DNA of 6,831 nucleotides, taken from NCBI GenBank assembly GCA_005879015.1, contig VBMC01000063.1, forward strand, positions 1-6,831, in the 5' to 3' direction. Positions within the stretch are counted from its first letter, which is position 1. The number at the start of each line of letters is the position of its first letter. The position numbers were made by a program, and so were the translations under genes. The notes under the pieces were generated by a model. It saw only the letters and a program-made list of their open reading frames with translations. It ran no database searches and had not been told where the DNA came from. Of the stretch, positions 1 through 5,886 are shown piece by piece. The DNA is from Methanobacteriota archaeon. Its GTDB lineage: Archaea > Thermoplasmatota > Thermoplasmata > RBG-16-68-12.

Positions 1-460
1 GGCGAAGATGGCCGATCTCATGGGCAAGGACCGCGCGGATCTCGTCCTGGTTCAGCTGCTGGAGGAGCGCCTGCGTCACGACGAGTTCCGAGGACGCGAC
101 CGTGCGACCGAAGACGAACGCGTTCGGTGAGGAGTCGCCGCTCACCCAGATCCGCGGCATCGGTACGCCGGCCTGGCGCGTGAGCTCCTGGACCGTTTGG
201 TGGAGCCACGGGTTCGACTCCGGCGTGACGGGCTCCCGGCTGCGGATTGCCCATCGGACGATGAAGGGCGAGATCAGCCATTCGAAGAGGATGAAGAACA
301 ACGAGAGCGCGACCACGATCGCGAACCCACCCGGGAACGCGTGGGCTTGGAAGACGTAGTCGACGATCGCGACGATCAGCAGGAGCAGGAGGGAGAGGAA
401 CGCGAACAGGAGGACGACGGTGAGCAAGCTGCCTCGCCGGAGGGCCCCGAGGCTTCCCAT
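1..460 (-). CDS. htpX: HtpX-like membrane zinc metalloprotease (M48 family), partial, C-terminus off window
   Basis: HtpX is a membrane-embedded zinc endopeptidase (peptidase family M48) that takes part in membrane-protein quality control. Seen here: 153 codons from an ATG at 458-460 to the left window edge. Two hydrophobic segments lie at about residues 12-37 and 45-69. They are followed by a soluble part with the family-typical PNAFVFG stretch (112-118) and the zinc-binding motif HEIGH at 147-151 (bases 8-22), preceded by LNQDEIRAVLA. The start is firm: an in-frame TAG lies seven codons upstream with no other start codon between. No Shine-Dalgarno motif precedes it. Full-length HtpX proteins are usually around 280-300 residues, so roughly half is missing, including the third zinc ligand. 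The gene is divergent from the zinc-ribbon gene that starts at 503. The family assignment is secure; the cellular substrate is unknown. Confidence 0.93.
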   Translation of the reverse strand, partial: MGSLGALRRGSLLTVVLLFAFLSLLLLLIVAIVDYVFQAHAFPGGFAIVVALSLFFILFEWLISPFIVRWAIRSREPVTPESNPWLHQTVQELTRQAGVPMPRIWVSGDSSPNAFVFGRTVASSELVVTQALLQQLNQDEIRAVLAHEIGHLR

Positions 461-469
461 GAAAGAGGC

Positions 470-475
470 TATATT
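470..475 (+). promoter_or_regulatory. TATA-like box for the zinc-ribbon gene at 503
   Basis: TATATT stands out in a GC-rich 42-base divergent gap. Its centre is about 30 bases upstream of the ATG at 503. An archaeal TATA box usually sits about 26 bases before transcription starts, so a leaderless or few-base-leader mRNA is expected. That agrees with the absence of a Shine-Dalgarno motif before this ATG. The box is only about 12 bases from the htpX start, which is too close to serve that gene in the usual geometry. Confidence 0.45.
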
Positions 476-502
476 CGACTAGCCCATGAGCATTCCGTCG
501 GC

Positions 503-1297
503 ATGCCCGAGCTCGTCGAATCGATCAACTGCCCCAAGTGCGGCGGACCCCTGACCTTGGCCCCGGGCGAGGTGATCGTCACGTGTCCGTACTGCGGCAC
601 CGTGTCCCGGTTCCAAGGGGACAAGGCGTTCGTCCTGCGGCACTCCATGCTCTCCGCGCGAATCGACCGCGACGGCGCCGTCCGGACGATTCAGGGCTGG
701 ATGGAGGGCGGGGTCATGAAACCGGACGACCTGCGAAAGGCGTCCCGGATTGCCACGATGGAATGCATCTACCTGCCCTTCTACGTGTTCGAGGTCGACG
801 CGACGACGACCTACACGGGCGTGCTCTCGCGGACGGGCACGAACGAACGGCGGTCCGGGGACGTGCGCCGGGACTACTTCTGGAAGATCCTGGGCCGCCG
901 GTCCGGCGACTTCCCGACGCGGGAGTTCAAGCTGCCCCTCGGGTTCAAGGTGCCGTTCGACACCGGGGGCATGGTCCGCGACTCCCGGTTCCTGAACGCC
1001 GAGGTCGACGAGGACGAAGCCGATCGGATCGCCCGCGAACAGGTGGACGACCACCAGCGGCAGCTGCTGAAGGACCTCGTCGACACGATCGAGGACGCGA
1101 GCACGGCGATCGACGTGAAGGACGCGGAGTTCCTGCACGCGCCGATCTGGTTCTCGACGTACGAGTATCGAGGGCAGACGTTCCAGATCTTGATCGACGC
1201 CGCCTCCGGCGAGGTGATCCGCGGCGACATCCCGCCGCCGAGCGGAGGCTTCGGAGAATTCATGAAGGGCGCCGCGAAGGACCTGTTCCGCCGCTGA
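503..1297 (+). CDS. Uncharacterised protein with N-terminal CPxCG zinc ribbon (264 aa)
   Basis: The function is not recognised. Residues 10-33 form a zinc ribbon with two knuckles, CPKCGG (Cys10, Cys13) and CPYCGT (Cys28, Cys31), a metal-binding fold common in archaeal nucleic-acid and protein-binding factors. The remaining ~230 residues are predicted to be soluble. They include an aromatic stretch YLPFYVFEVDATTTYTG near 92-108, a charged helical stretch around 170-200 (EDEADRIAREQVDDHQRQ), then HAPIWFSTYEYRG and a terminal basic segment ending KDLFRR. No membrane segment or signal peptide is visible. The pattern of zinc ribbon followed by 'YxPF(Y/W)' and a late 'PIW' segment resembles a broad group of zinc-ribbon proteins, some annotated only by their ribbon (inference from memory). 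The ATG at 503 was chosen because the ribbon follows directly and a TATA-like box sits about 30 bases upstream. The open frame extends further 5' to 197, but that part lies opposite htpX. The gene is convergent with the next one. Confidence 0.85.
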   Translation: MPELVESINCPKCGGPLTLAPGEVIVTCPYCGTVSRFQGDKAFVLRHSMLSARIDRDGAVRTIQGWMEGGVMKPDDLRKASRIATMECIYLPFYVFEVDATTTYTGVLSRTGTNERRSGDVRRDYFWKILGRRSGDFPTREFKLPLGFKVPFDTGGMVRDSRFLNAEVDEDEADRIAREQVDDHQRQLLKDLVDTIEDASTAIDVKDAEFLHAPIWFSTYEYRGQTFQILIDAASGEVIRGDIPPPSGGFGEFMKGAAKDLFRR

Positions 1298-1302
1298 GGT
1301 CC

Positions 1303-1425
1303 TCATCCCTCGGAGGGCTCGACGTCCTCGTAGTCCGCGAGGTAGGCCCCGCAGTTCGGGCACATCTCGTCCTCGGGGTCGATCTCCCAGCCGCACTCGG
1401 GACAACGGGTCACGGAGGCCCTCAC
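1303..1425 (-). CDS. Small double-CPxCG zinc-ribbon protein (40 aa)
   Basis: A short frame encodes 40 residues with two CPxCG knuckles: CPECG (Cys8, Cys11) and CPNCG (Cys22, Cys25), separated by ten residues. The sequence after the second knuckle is acidic (DYEDVEPSEG). Four correctly spaced cysteines in so small a protein predict one bound zinc. Such CPxCG micro-proteins are widespread in archaea and a few have regulatory phenotypes; the role here cannot be told from sequence. Two GTG starts are possible. GTG at 1425 has a TATA-like box centred about 25 bases upstream and would be leaderless. GTG at 1413 (36 residues) has GAGGTGA eight bases before it, a good Shine-Dalgarno match. Both keep all four cysteines. 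It lies 39 bases downstream of the helicase gene on the same strand. Its stop is 5 bases from the stop of the convergent 264-residue zinc-ribbon gene. Confidence 0.8.
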   Translation of the reverse strand: MRASVTRCPECGWEIDPEDEMCPNCGAYLADYEDVEPSEG

Positions 1426-1428
1426 CTC
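1422..1428 (-). promoter_or_regulatory. Shine-Dalgarno-like GAGGTGA before the alternative GTG at 1413
   Basis: On the minus strand GAGGTGA lies eight bases before the second GTG (1411-1413) of the small zinc-ribbon gene, and matches seven bases of the archaeal consensus GGAGGTGA. It overlaps the first GTG (1423-1425), so the two start models exclude each other. It is one of few convincing ribosome binding sites in the window. Confidence 0.4.
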
Positions 1429-1445
1429 GATACGGACGTGTCGGG

Positions 1446-1453
1446 TATAAAAT
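1446..1453 (-). promoter_or_regulatory. TATA-like box / T-rich element between helicase and small zinc-ribbon gene
   Basis: The minus strand reads ATTTTATA in the 39-base gap after the helicase stop. Its centre is about 25 bases upstream of the GTG at 1425, the right distance for a TATA box driving a leaderless transcript of the small zinc-ribbon gene. The TTTTAT run could instead, or also, act as a weak oligo-T terminator for the helicase mRNA, since archaeal terminators are often simple T tracts. The sequence alone does not separate these roles. Confidence 0.45.
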
Positions 1454-1464
1454 CGAACCGTCTC

Positions 1465-3174
1465 TCAGAAGTCGTCGAACTTCGTCTGTCCCTTCTTCGA
1501 TGGCGGCCTTTCTTGCGGTCGTGGGCTCGGCTCCTGGCGGGTCTCTTCCCCGAGCGTCGCGATCCGTTGCTCGGGAGCCGGGGCGACGAACGTCTCGCCG
1601 CCCGGTTCCCCGACGAAGATCTTCTGCCGGAGTTCCTTCCGCAGGCGATCGAGCTCCTGGTGCATCTTTCGCTCCTTCCGACGGGCACTGTAGAAGTAGG
1701 CTTCGTCGCGCGTGTCCGTGGTGACGAGCATGACCACGCGTCCCGCCGCGCTGCGCCCGGTCCGACCGCGACGCTGGATCGTCCGGATCTCGGAGGGGAC
1801 GGGCTCGTAGAAGACGACGAGGTCCACCTGCGGAATGTCGAGTCCTTCTTCCCCGATCGACGTCGCGACGATCACGTTCACCTCCCCGGCCTTGAACTTC
1901 TCGAGGATCTCGACCTGTTCCTTCTGCGACAGTCCGATGTCGTTCCCGTGGGAGGCCTGCCCGACGAACCGGACCGGTCGGAGGCCCGGGATGCGGGCAA
2001 GTTCCTGCGTCACCCTGTCCGCCGTCTCCCGATAGTGGGCGAAGACGATCACCTTGGAGTCCGGCTTCTTCATGAACTGCTCCCGCACGACCCATCCCGT
2101 CTTCGCGAGCTTCGGATGTTCCACGTCGGACTCGCGCGCGAGCTTGATCGCCTCCTGCACCTTCGCGTGCTTCAGGAATTGGACGTCCGCCTTCGACTTG
2201 GTCTCGGCCTCCATCTTGTCGAAGTGCGAACGGAGGGAACCGAGGCCCTGGGTCTCCGCGAGTTCCATCGCGTGGTTCGCCTTCATCGCGATCGCCTGCG
2301 CGGTCATCGCGCCGTACAGCCGGCCGTCGCGCACACCTGAGTCGAGTCGCTTCCGAGCCTCGTCGCCGGCCGCGAGAAGGTCCTTCAGGCTGACTTTCGG
2401 CTTGCCCGCGAGGAACCCGATCTTCTTGAGTCGCTCGACCTGCTCCTCGAGGACGACCTGGAGCAACGTCCGGATCTCCTTCGAGACATCGGGGGCTTCC
2501 ACCGGGATCCGCTGGACCTCGAGGTCATGGAGGTACGGGACCACGTCCGGGTCGTACTCCGTCCGGATCTCGACCGCGGTGATCCCGAGATTCCCGCAGA
2601 CCTCGAGGATCTTCTCCGCGGAGGACCCGGGGGACGCGGTCATCCCGAGGACGAGCCGTCCGGGGACCTCCTTATACGTGGCGGCCACGTCGACGTACGC
2701 GTAGTCGCCGACCGCGCGGTGGGCTTCATCGAACACGACCAGGCTCACCTCGTCCAGGGAGATCCGCTCCGCCCGGACGTCGTTCCGGATCACCTGCGGC
2801 GTCGACACGACGATCTTGTTCTCCCGCCAGAGGAGTTCGCGCTCTTCAGGGGACGTCGCCTCGCCGGTGAAGAGGGCGATCCGATCGACGACGAGGACCT
2901 TCCGCAGGGAGGCCGCATGCTGCTCGACGAGGGGTTTCGTTGGTGCGAGGAAGAGGACCTTGCCGCCCTTTCGCCGGAGGACCTCGGCGATCACCATCGC
3001 CGCGACGACTGTCTTCCCCATGCCGGTCGGAAGGACGACGAGCGTGGACCGCTCCAGGCAAGCGCGGGCGATGTTCACCTGGTACGCTCTTTCCTCGACG
3101 GCTCCGCGGCGCAGCAGCTCGTGCGTGACGGCCACGTCGTCGGAACGTCGGGGTGTGCGAATAATCCTTTGCAC
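1465..3174 (-). CDS. hef: Hef/FANCM-type superfamily 2 DNA helicase, helicase-only form (569 aa)
   Basis: Hef, the archaeal relative of FANCM, remodels stalled replication forks and branched DNA using ATP. The helicase motifs are present in order: Walker A LPTGMGKT (48-55), APTKPL (77-82), STPQVIRND (124-132), DEAH box (149-152), GMTASPGS (177-184), VFAHYRE (377-383), FVGQASHGND (403-412), ATSIGEEGLDIP (437-448) and QRRGRTGR (467-474). Between the two RecA-like domains, about residues 215-370 form the helical insert typical of Hef/FANCM, including KANHAMELAETQGL. The protein then has a charged, proline-rich tail and ends KKGQTKFDDF. Well-studied Hef proteins are about 750 residues with a C-terminal XPF-type nuclease and helix-hairpin-helix region; both are absent, and the stop is followed by an unrelated gene. 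The start is GTG at 3172-3174, overlapping the stop of the upstream protease gene by one base; GTG at 3133-3135 (residue 14) is an alternative. Family is certain, activity inferred. Confidence 0.95.
   Translation of the reverse strand: MQRIIRTPRRSDDVAVTHELLRRGAVEERAYQVNIARACLERSTLVVLPTGMGKTVVAAMVIAEVLRRKGGKVLFLAPTKPLVEQHAASLRKVLVVDRIALFTGEATSPEERELLWRENKIVVSTPQVIRNDVRAERISLDEVSLVVFDEAHRAVGDYAYVDVAATYKEVPGRLVLGMTASPGSSAEKILEVCGNLGITAVEIRTEYDPDVVPYLHDLEVQRIPVEAPDVSKEIRTLLQVVLEEQVERLKKIGFLAGKPKVSLKDLLAAGDEARKRLDSGVRDGRLYGAMTAQAIAMKANHAMELAETQGLGSLRSHFDKMEAETKSKADVQFLKHAKVQEAIKLARESDVEHPKLAKTGWVVREQFMKKPDSKVIVFAHYRETADRVTQELARIPGLRPVRFVGQASHGNDIGLSQKEQVEILEKFKAGEVNVIVATSIGEEGLDIPQVDLVVFYEPVPSEIRTIQRRGRTGRSAAGRVVMLVTTDTRDEAYFYSARRKERKMHQELDRLRKELRQKIFVGEPGGETFVAPAPEQRIATLGEETRQEPSPRPQERPPSKKGQTKFDDF
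1468..1488 (-). other. PIP-box-like C-terminal peptide of the helicase
   Basis: The last seven residues are QTKFDDF (563-569), preceded by a basic, proline-rich and probably disordered linker (RPPSKKG). The PCNA-interacting peptide has the form Q-x-x-hydrophobic-x-x-aromatic-aromatic. Here Gln563, Phe566 and Phe569 occupy the key positions; the second aromatic is missing because the chain ends. An extreme C-terminal position on a flexible tail is the usual place for such motifs in archaeal repair proteins. PCNA binding is an inference. Confidence 0.5.
3155..3174 (-). promoter_or_regulatory. Possible small hairpin covering the helicase start codon
   Basis: On the minus strand GTGCAAA and TTCGCAC can pair around a six-base loop (GGATTA), giving six pairs with one A-C mismatch. 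The 5' arm begins with the GTG start codon itself. A stem here could hide the start until ribosomes translating the upstream protease gene reach the overlapping stop. The stem is short and may be chance. Confidence 0.2.
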
Positions 3175-5813
3175 TAGGTCCGCGGACGACGTCGCCGACG
3201 GAGGACGACGACCGCGAAGATCGCGATCGCGGCGGCAAAGGACCCGACCGCGACGACGAGCTCCCAGGGAAAGCCACTGGACACCTTCACCAACATCGTC
3301 ATCGACGCCTTCGCGCTGGGGTCGGTCACCGCAGACGCGGAGATGACGGCGGAGTAGGTCGCGCCGACGGTCGCGTTCGCTGCCGCCGTCAGAGCGATCC
3401 GAAGCGCCGCGTCGTTATCGGGTCCGAGGCGCACGACGCGACCCCGGAGGAGGCCGCCGGAACCTCCTTCCAGATTCGCGTCCCATCCCGCCGGCAGGAT
3501 CGCGTCGAGGCGGAAGTCCGTCTCGTAGTCCCCGACGTTCGCGAGCTTCAGGGCGATGTGCGCGATTGCTCCTGCGGGCGCCTCGAACGGACCGACCGAT
3601 CCGAGGAAGAGGGCGGCGCGACCGAGCCCGAGGGAGGCGATCATCACGTCGTCGATCCACCACCCGCCCGCCTTCCCCATGACGTTCGAGCTCGCGTTGA
3701 AACGCACCTGGAGCGTCATCGGGCCCGTGATGTTCGCGGTCAGGTTCAGCGATGAACCCTGCCAACTCAAGTCTCGTCCCGTGTAACGTGCGAGCTGGAT
3801 CCACGGCCCGCCGCCATAGCTTACCTCGACGTGGGCCTCGTCCGTGTCGTTCGCGGTAACGGGGAGGATCTCCACGGTCCGGCCCGTGAGGTCGTACCGG
3901 TGGTAGAAGATCAGGAAGGTGGGGCTTGGCGAGACGCTGATGGCGGGCGACGTCAGCGTATGCCACGCCGGAGGCAGGGGATTCGGCAGGAGGGTCGCCA
4001 CGTAGCCGAACCGCCACGCACTGGGTCGGCTGTGCGACGCGCCATCCAGGTCCGTGTCGTTCACGACCCGCCATCGGTCGGGATCATTCGAGAAGCCGTT
4101 CGTCATCCAGCCGCCGGCATTCACGACGGGGTCGCGGAAAAGGAACGAGTTCACGAGGACGTGGGCGACGCGCTCGTCGTTCGAAGGGATCTCGTCGTTC
4201 GCGCCGACGACGAGGGCGTGAACGAGGTATCGGCCGGTCGAGACCGGGGTGAAGTTCAGCGGAAACGTGGCCGTCGTCTGGGACGCGAGTCCGAGGCGGC
4301 TGAAGGTCGTGGCGGTCACGCGCGCCGACGCCTGAAAGGAATCTCGATATACCTCGACCTGCAGGGTGACGTCGGAAGCTTGTAGGCCCTCGTTGCGCAC
4401 GTCAACCTCGGTCCGAACCATCCTGCCTTCGGCCTCCATGAACGGCACGCGGATTGCCGACACGGCGAGGTCCTTCGTTACGTCATGCGCGATGGTCGCC
4501 GTCATCGTCGCGGCGCTCGCCGAGATGTCCCGGATCCGCCAACCCGTGACGGACCCGTCGTAGGCCCGGCTGTCCGGCGTCGTGTCCGGGCCCCATCCCG
4601 CGGCGGTGTCGTGCCACGGATCCCCCGAGTCGGTGGGCCGATCGCCCGACACGCCTTCGTCGGCCTCCTCGAGGTCGAGCAGGCGATGGTTGTCCTGATC
4701 GTTCGACGTCTGCGAGTCGTCGACGTGCCAGATCAGCAGGCCACTCCCGGGGAGGGCGGTGTCGAATCCGATCGGTTGTCGATTCTCGATGAGGAAATAT
4801 TCCGAGGTCGTGCCGGACAGGCTCAGGCGGAACACCTTCCCAGACGTCTCGATCGCATCGACCGCGGCGCCGACTTGCGCGGTCCTCACGTCGGTGGGCG
4901 TGACCCATCCGAGCCGGAGGAGGGACCAAGCGCTCATGTGGGCGGGGCTCGAACCCGCGGGCGCGCCGTTCCAGGAACCCAGGGACATGATGTCCCAGAC
5001 GCCGGCCCCGGCGGACGAGCCGTCCGTGTCGTAGAGGTCCCGCAATCCGAGGTCGTGGCCGAACTCATGGGCCACCGTGCCGATGACAAAATCCTCGCTT
5101 TCCATCGTGTAGCCGTAAATCTGGACCCCGTCCGCAGTCAGGGATTGAGGGCCCGGCGTGGTCGGATCCGCGTCGAGGACGTCCCATCGGTGGGACCAGA
5201 TGAGGTCCTTGTTCGATGGGCTCGACTCTTGCCCTGCGCCGGCATGGACCACCATGAGGTGATCGACGACACCGTCCCCGTTCGTGTCGAATTGCGCGAA
5301 GTTGACGGTCGCGTCAGCGGCCCGCACGGCCTCTGTAACGAGACGATAGATTGGTCCGTTCGCGTCGTCCACGCCCGTGGCACTGTCCGCGCCGTAGTCC
5401 GACATGGGGTGCGTGCTGTGGAACCACATCGGGATCACGGTCGCGTTCACGGTGAGCGCACCCCGGGAGACTTCTTGGTAATACGAGCCCACCGAATGCG
5501 CCGACCCGCCCGCGGCATTCATCCGGACGTCGAAGTAGGGACCGTCGTGGCTCGGATCATGCGCGACGTCGGTGAAGTCGATCAGGAGGACGACGATCCG
5601 CGCGACCCCGGTCGTCTGTGCGGGAGTCGGCAGCGGCCCGGGCGCCTGCCGTCGGAGATACGGCGGCCATGTGCCCACCGCGGGATTCGGAGGCATCAGC
5701 TGAGGCCCGGTGTCATGAGGGGTTTCCCAATGTTCCCCCGGTGGGAGTCGGACCCAGGCGACGGCTGCTGGCAGCGCGAGGACGAACGCCAGGATGAGGG
5801 CGATCCGGCGCAT
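3174..5813 (-). CDS. M6-family secreted metalloprotease with C-terminal membrane anchor (879 aa)
   Basis: This is a zinc endopeptidase of the M6 (immune inhibitor A-like) family, predicted to act outside the cell while tethered to the membrane. Seen in order: a signal peptide (1-19, MRRIALILAF... ending AAVA); a catalytic domain from about 70, with a calcium-site-like DTNGDGVVD (176-184) followed by HLMVVHAGAGQE; zinc site HEFGHDLGLRD (His249, His253, Asp259; Glu250 catalytic); WDIMSLGSW (273-281) as the likely Met-turn; and a CARDB-like beta domain at about 448-555. Next come a beta-sandwich region (about 560-730) ending GGWWIDDVMIA, as in many M6 proteases, a NEW3-like domain (about 740-845, with LPAGWDANL), a transmembrane helix (about 850-870) and a five-arginine tail. 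The start is the ATG at 5811-5813, which directly precedes the signal peptide; the frame is open further upstream but without signal-like sequence. No Shine-Dalgarno motif is visible. Substrate is unknown. Its stop TAG overlaps the helicase GTG. Confidence 0.93.
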   Translation of the reverse strand: MRRIALILAFVLALPAAVAWVRLPPGEHWETPHDTGPQLMPPNPAVGTWPPYLRRQAPGPLPTPAQTTGVARIVVLLIDFTDVAHDPSHDGPYFDVRMNAAGGSAHSVGSYYQEVSRGALTVNATVIPMWFHSTHPMSDYGADSATGVDDANGPIYRLVTEAVRAADATVNFAQFDTNGDGVVDHLMVVHAGAGQESSPSNKDLIWSHRWDVLDADPTTPGPQSLTADGVQIYGYTMESEDFVIGTVAHEFGHDLGLRDLYDTDGSSAGAGVWDIMSLGSWNGAPAGSSPAHMSAWSLLRLGWVTPTDVRTAQVGAAVDAIETSGKVFRLSLSGTTSEYFLIENRQPIGFDTALPGSGLLIWHVDDSQTSNDQDNHRLLDLEEADEGVSGDRPTDSGDPWHDTAAGWGPDTTPDSRAYDGSVTGWRIRDISASAATMTATIAHDVTKDLAVSAIRVPFMEAEGRMVRTEVDVRNEGLQASDVTLQVEVYRDSFQASARVTATTFSRLGLASQTTATFPLNFTPVSTGRYLVHALVVGANDEIPSNDERVAHVLVNSFLFRDPVVNAGGWMTNGFSNDPDRWRVVNDTDLDGASHSRPSAWRFGYVATLLPNPLPPAWHTLTSPAISVSPSPTFLIFYHRYDLTGRTVEILPVTANDTDEAHVEVSYGGGPWIQLARYTGRDLSWQGSSLNLTANITGPMTLQVRFNASSNVMGKAGGWWIDDVMIASLGLGRAALFLGSVGPFEAPAGAIAHIALKLANVGDYETDFRLDAILPAGWDANLEGGSGGLLRGRVVRLGPDNDAALRIALTAAANATVGATYSAVISASAVTDPSAKASMTMLVKVSSGFPWELVVAVGSFAAAIAIFAVVVLRRRRRPRT

Positions 5814-5832
5814 CGGCCGCGCCGAGTCTCTG

Positions 5833-5856
5833 CCCGGTAATGAAGATTCACCCGGG
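5833..5856. repeat. Imperfect inverted repeat in the ubiD-protease gap
   Basis: CCCGGTAAT (5833-5841) can pair with ATTCACCCGGG (5846-5856) around a GAAG loop, giving nine pairs with two bulged cytosines. It occupies the middle of the 73-base gap, 20-43 bases before the protease ATG. It could be the end of the ubiD transcript, a leader structure of the protease mRNA, or chance. The rest of the gap shows only a weak AT-rich patch (minus-strand CTTCATTA, 5838-5845) about 29 bases before the ATG, a poor TATA candidate lying inside this repeat. Confidence 0.3.
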
Positions 5857-5886
5857 ATTCTCAGACTGGATTGCGCACCGTTTCGG

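Noticed and set aside
197..502. N-terminal extension of the zinc-ribbon protein by about 100 residues upstream of 503.
   Set aside because: That stretch is antisense to well-supported htpX coding sequence, is a run of charged residues, and would ignore the TATA-like box at 470-475.
1428..1464. Search for a detached XPF-like nuclease or frameshifted Hef C-terminus just after the helicase stop.
   Set aside because: Only 39 bases separate the stop from the small zinc-ribbon gene, and none of the frames there or in the next genes shows nuclease-like sequence.
479..2340. Very long open frames on both strands (minus 479-2095 and plus 538-2340).
   Set aside because: They lie antisense or out of frame to the zinc-ribbon and Hef genes, are rich in Arg, Gly and Pro with no recognisable motif, and follow from GC-rich codon use that removes stop codons.
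4485..5840. A 451-codon plus-strand frame opposite the M6 protease.
   Set aside because: Its translation is Arg/Val/Asp-rich low-information sequence, while the opposite strand carries clear M6 zinc-site and domain signatures.
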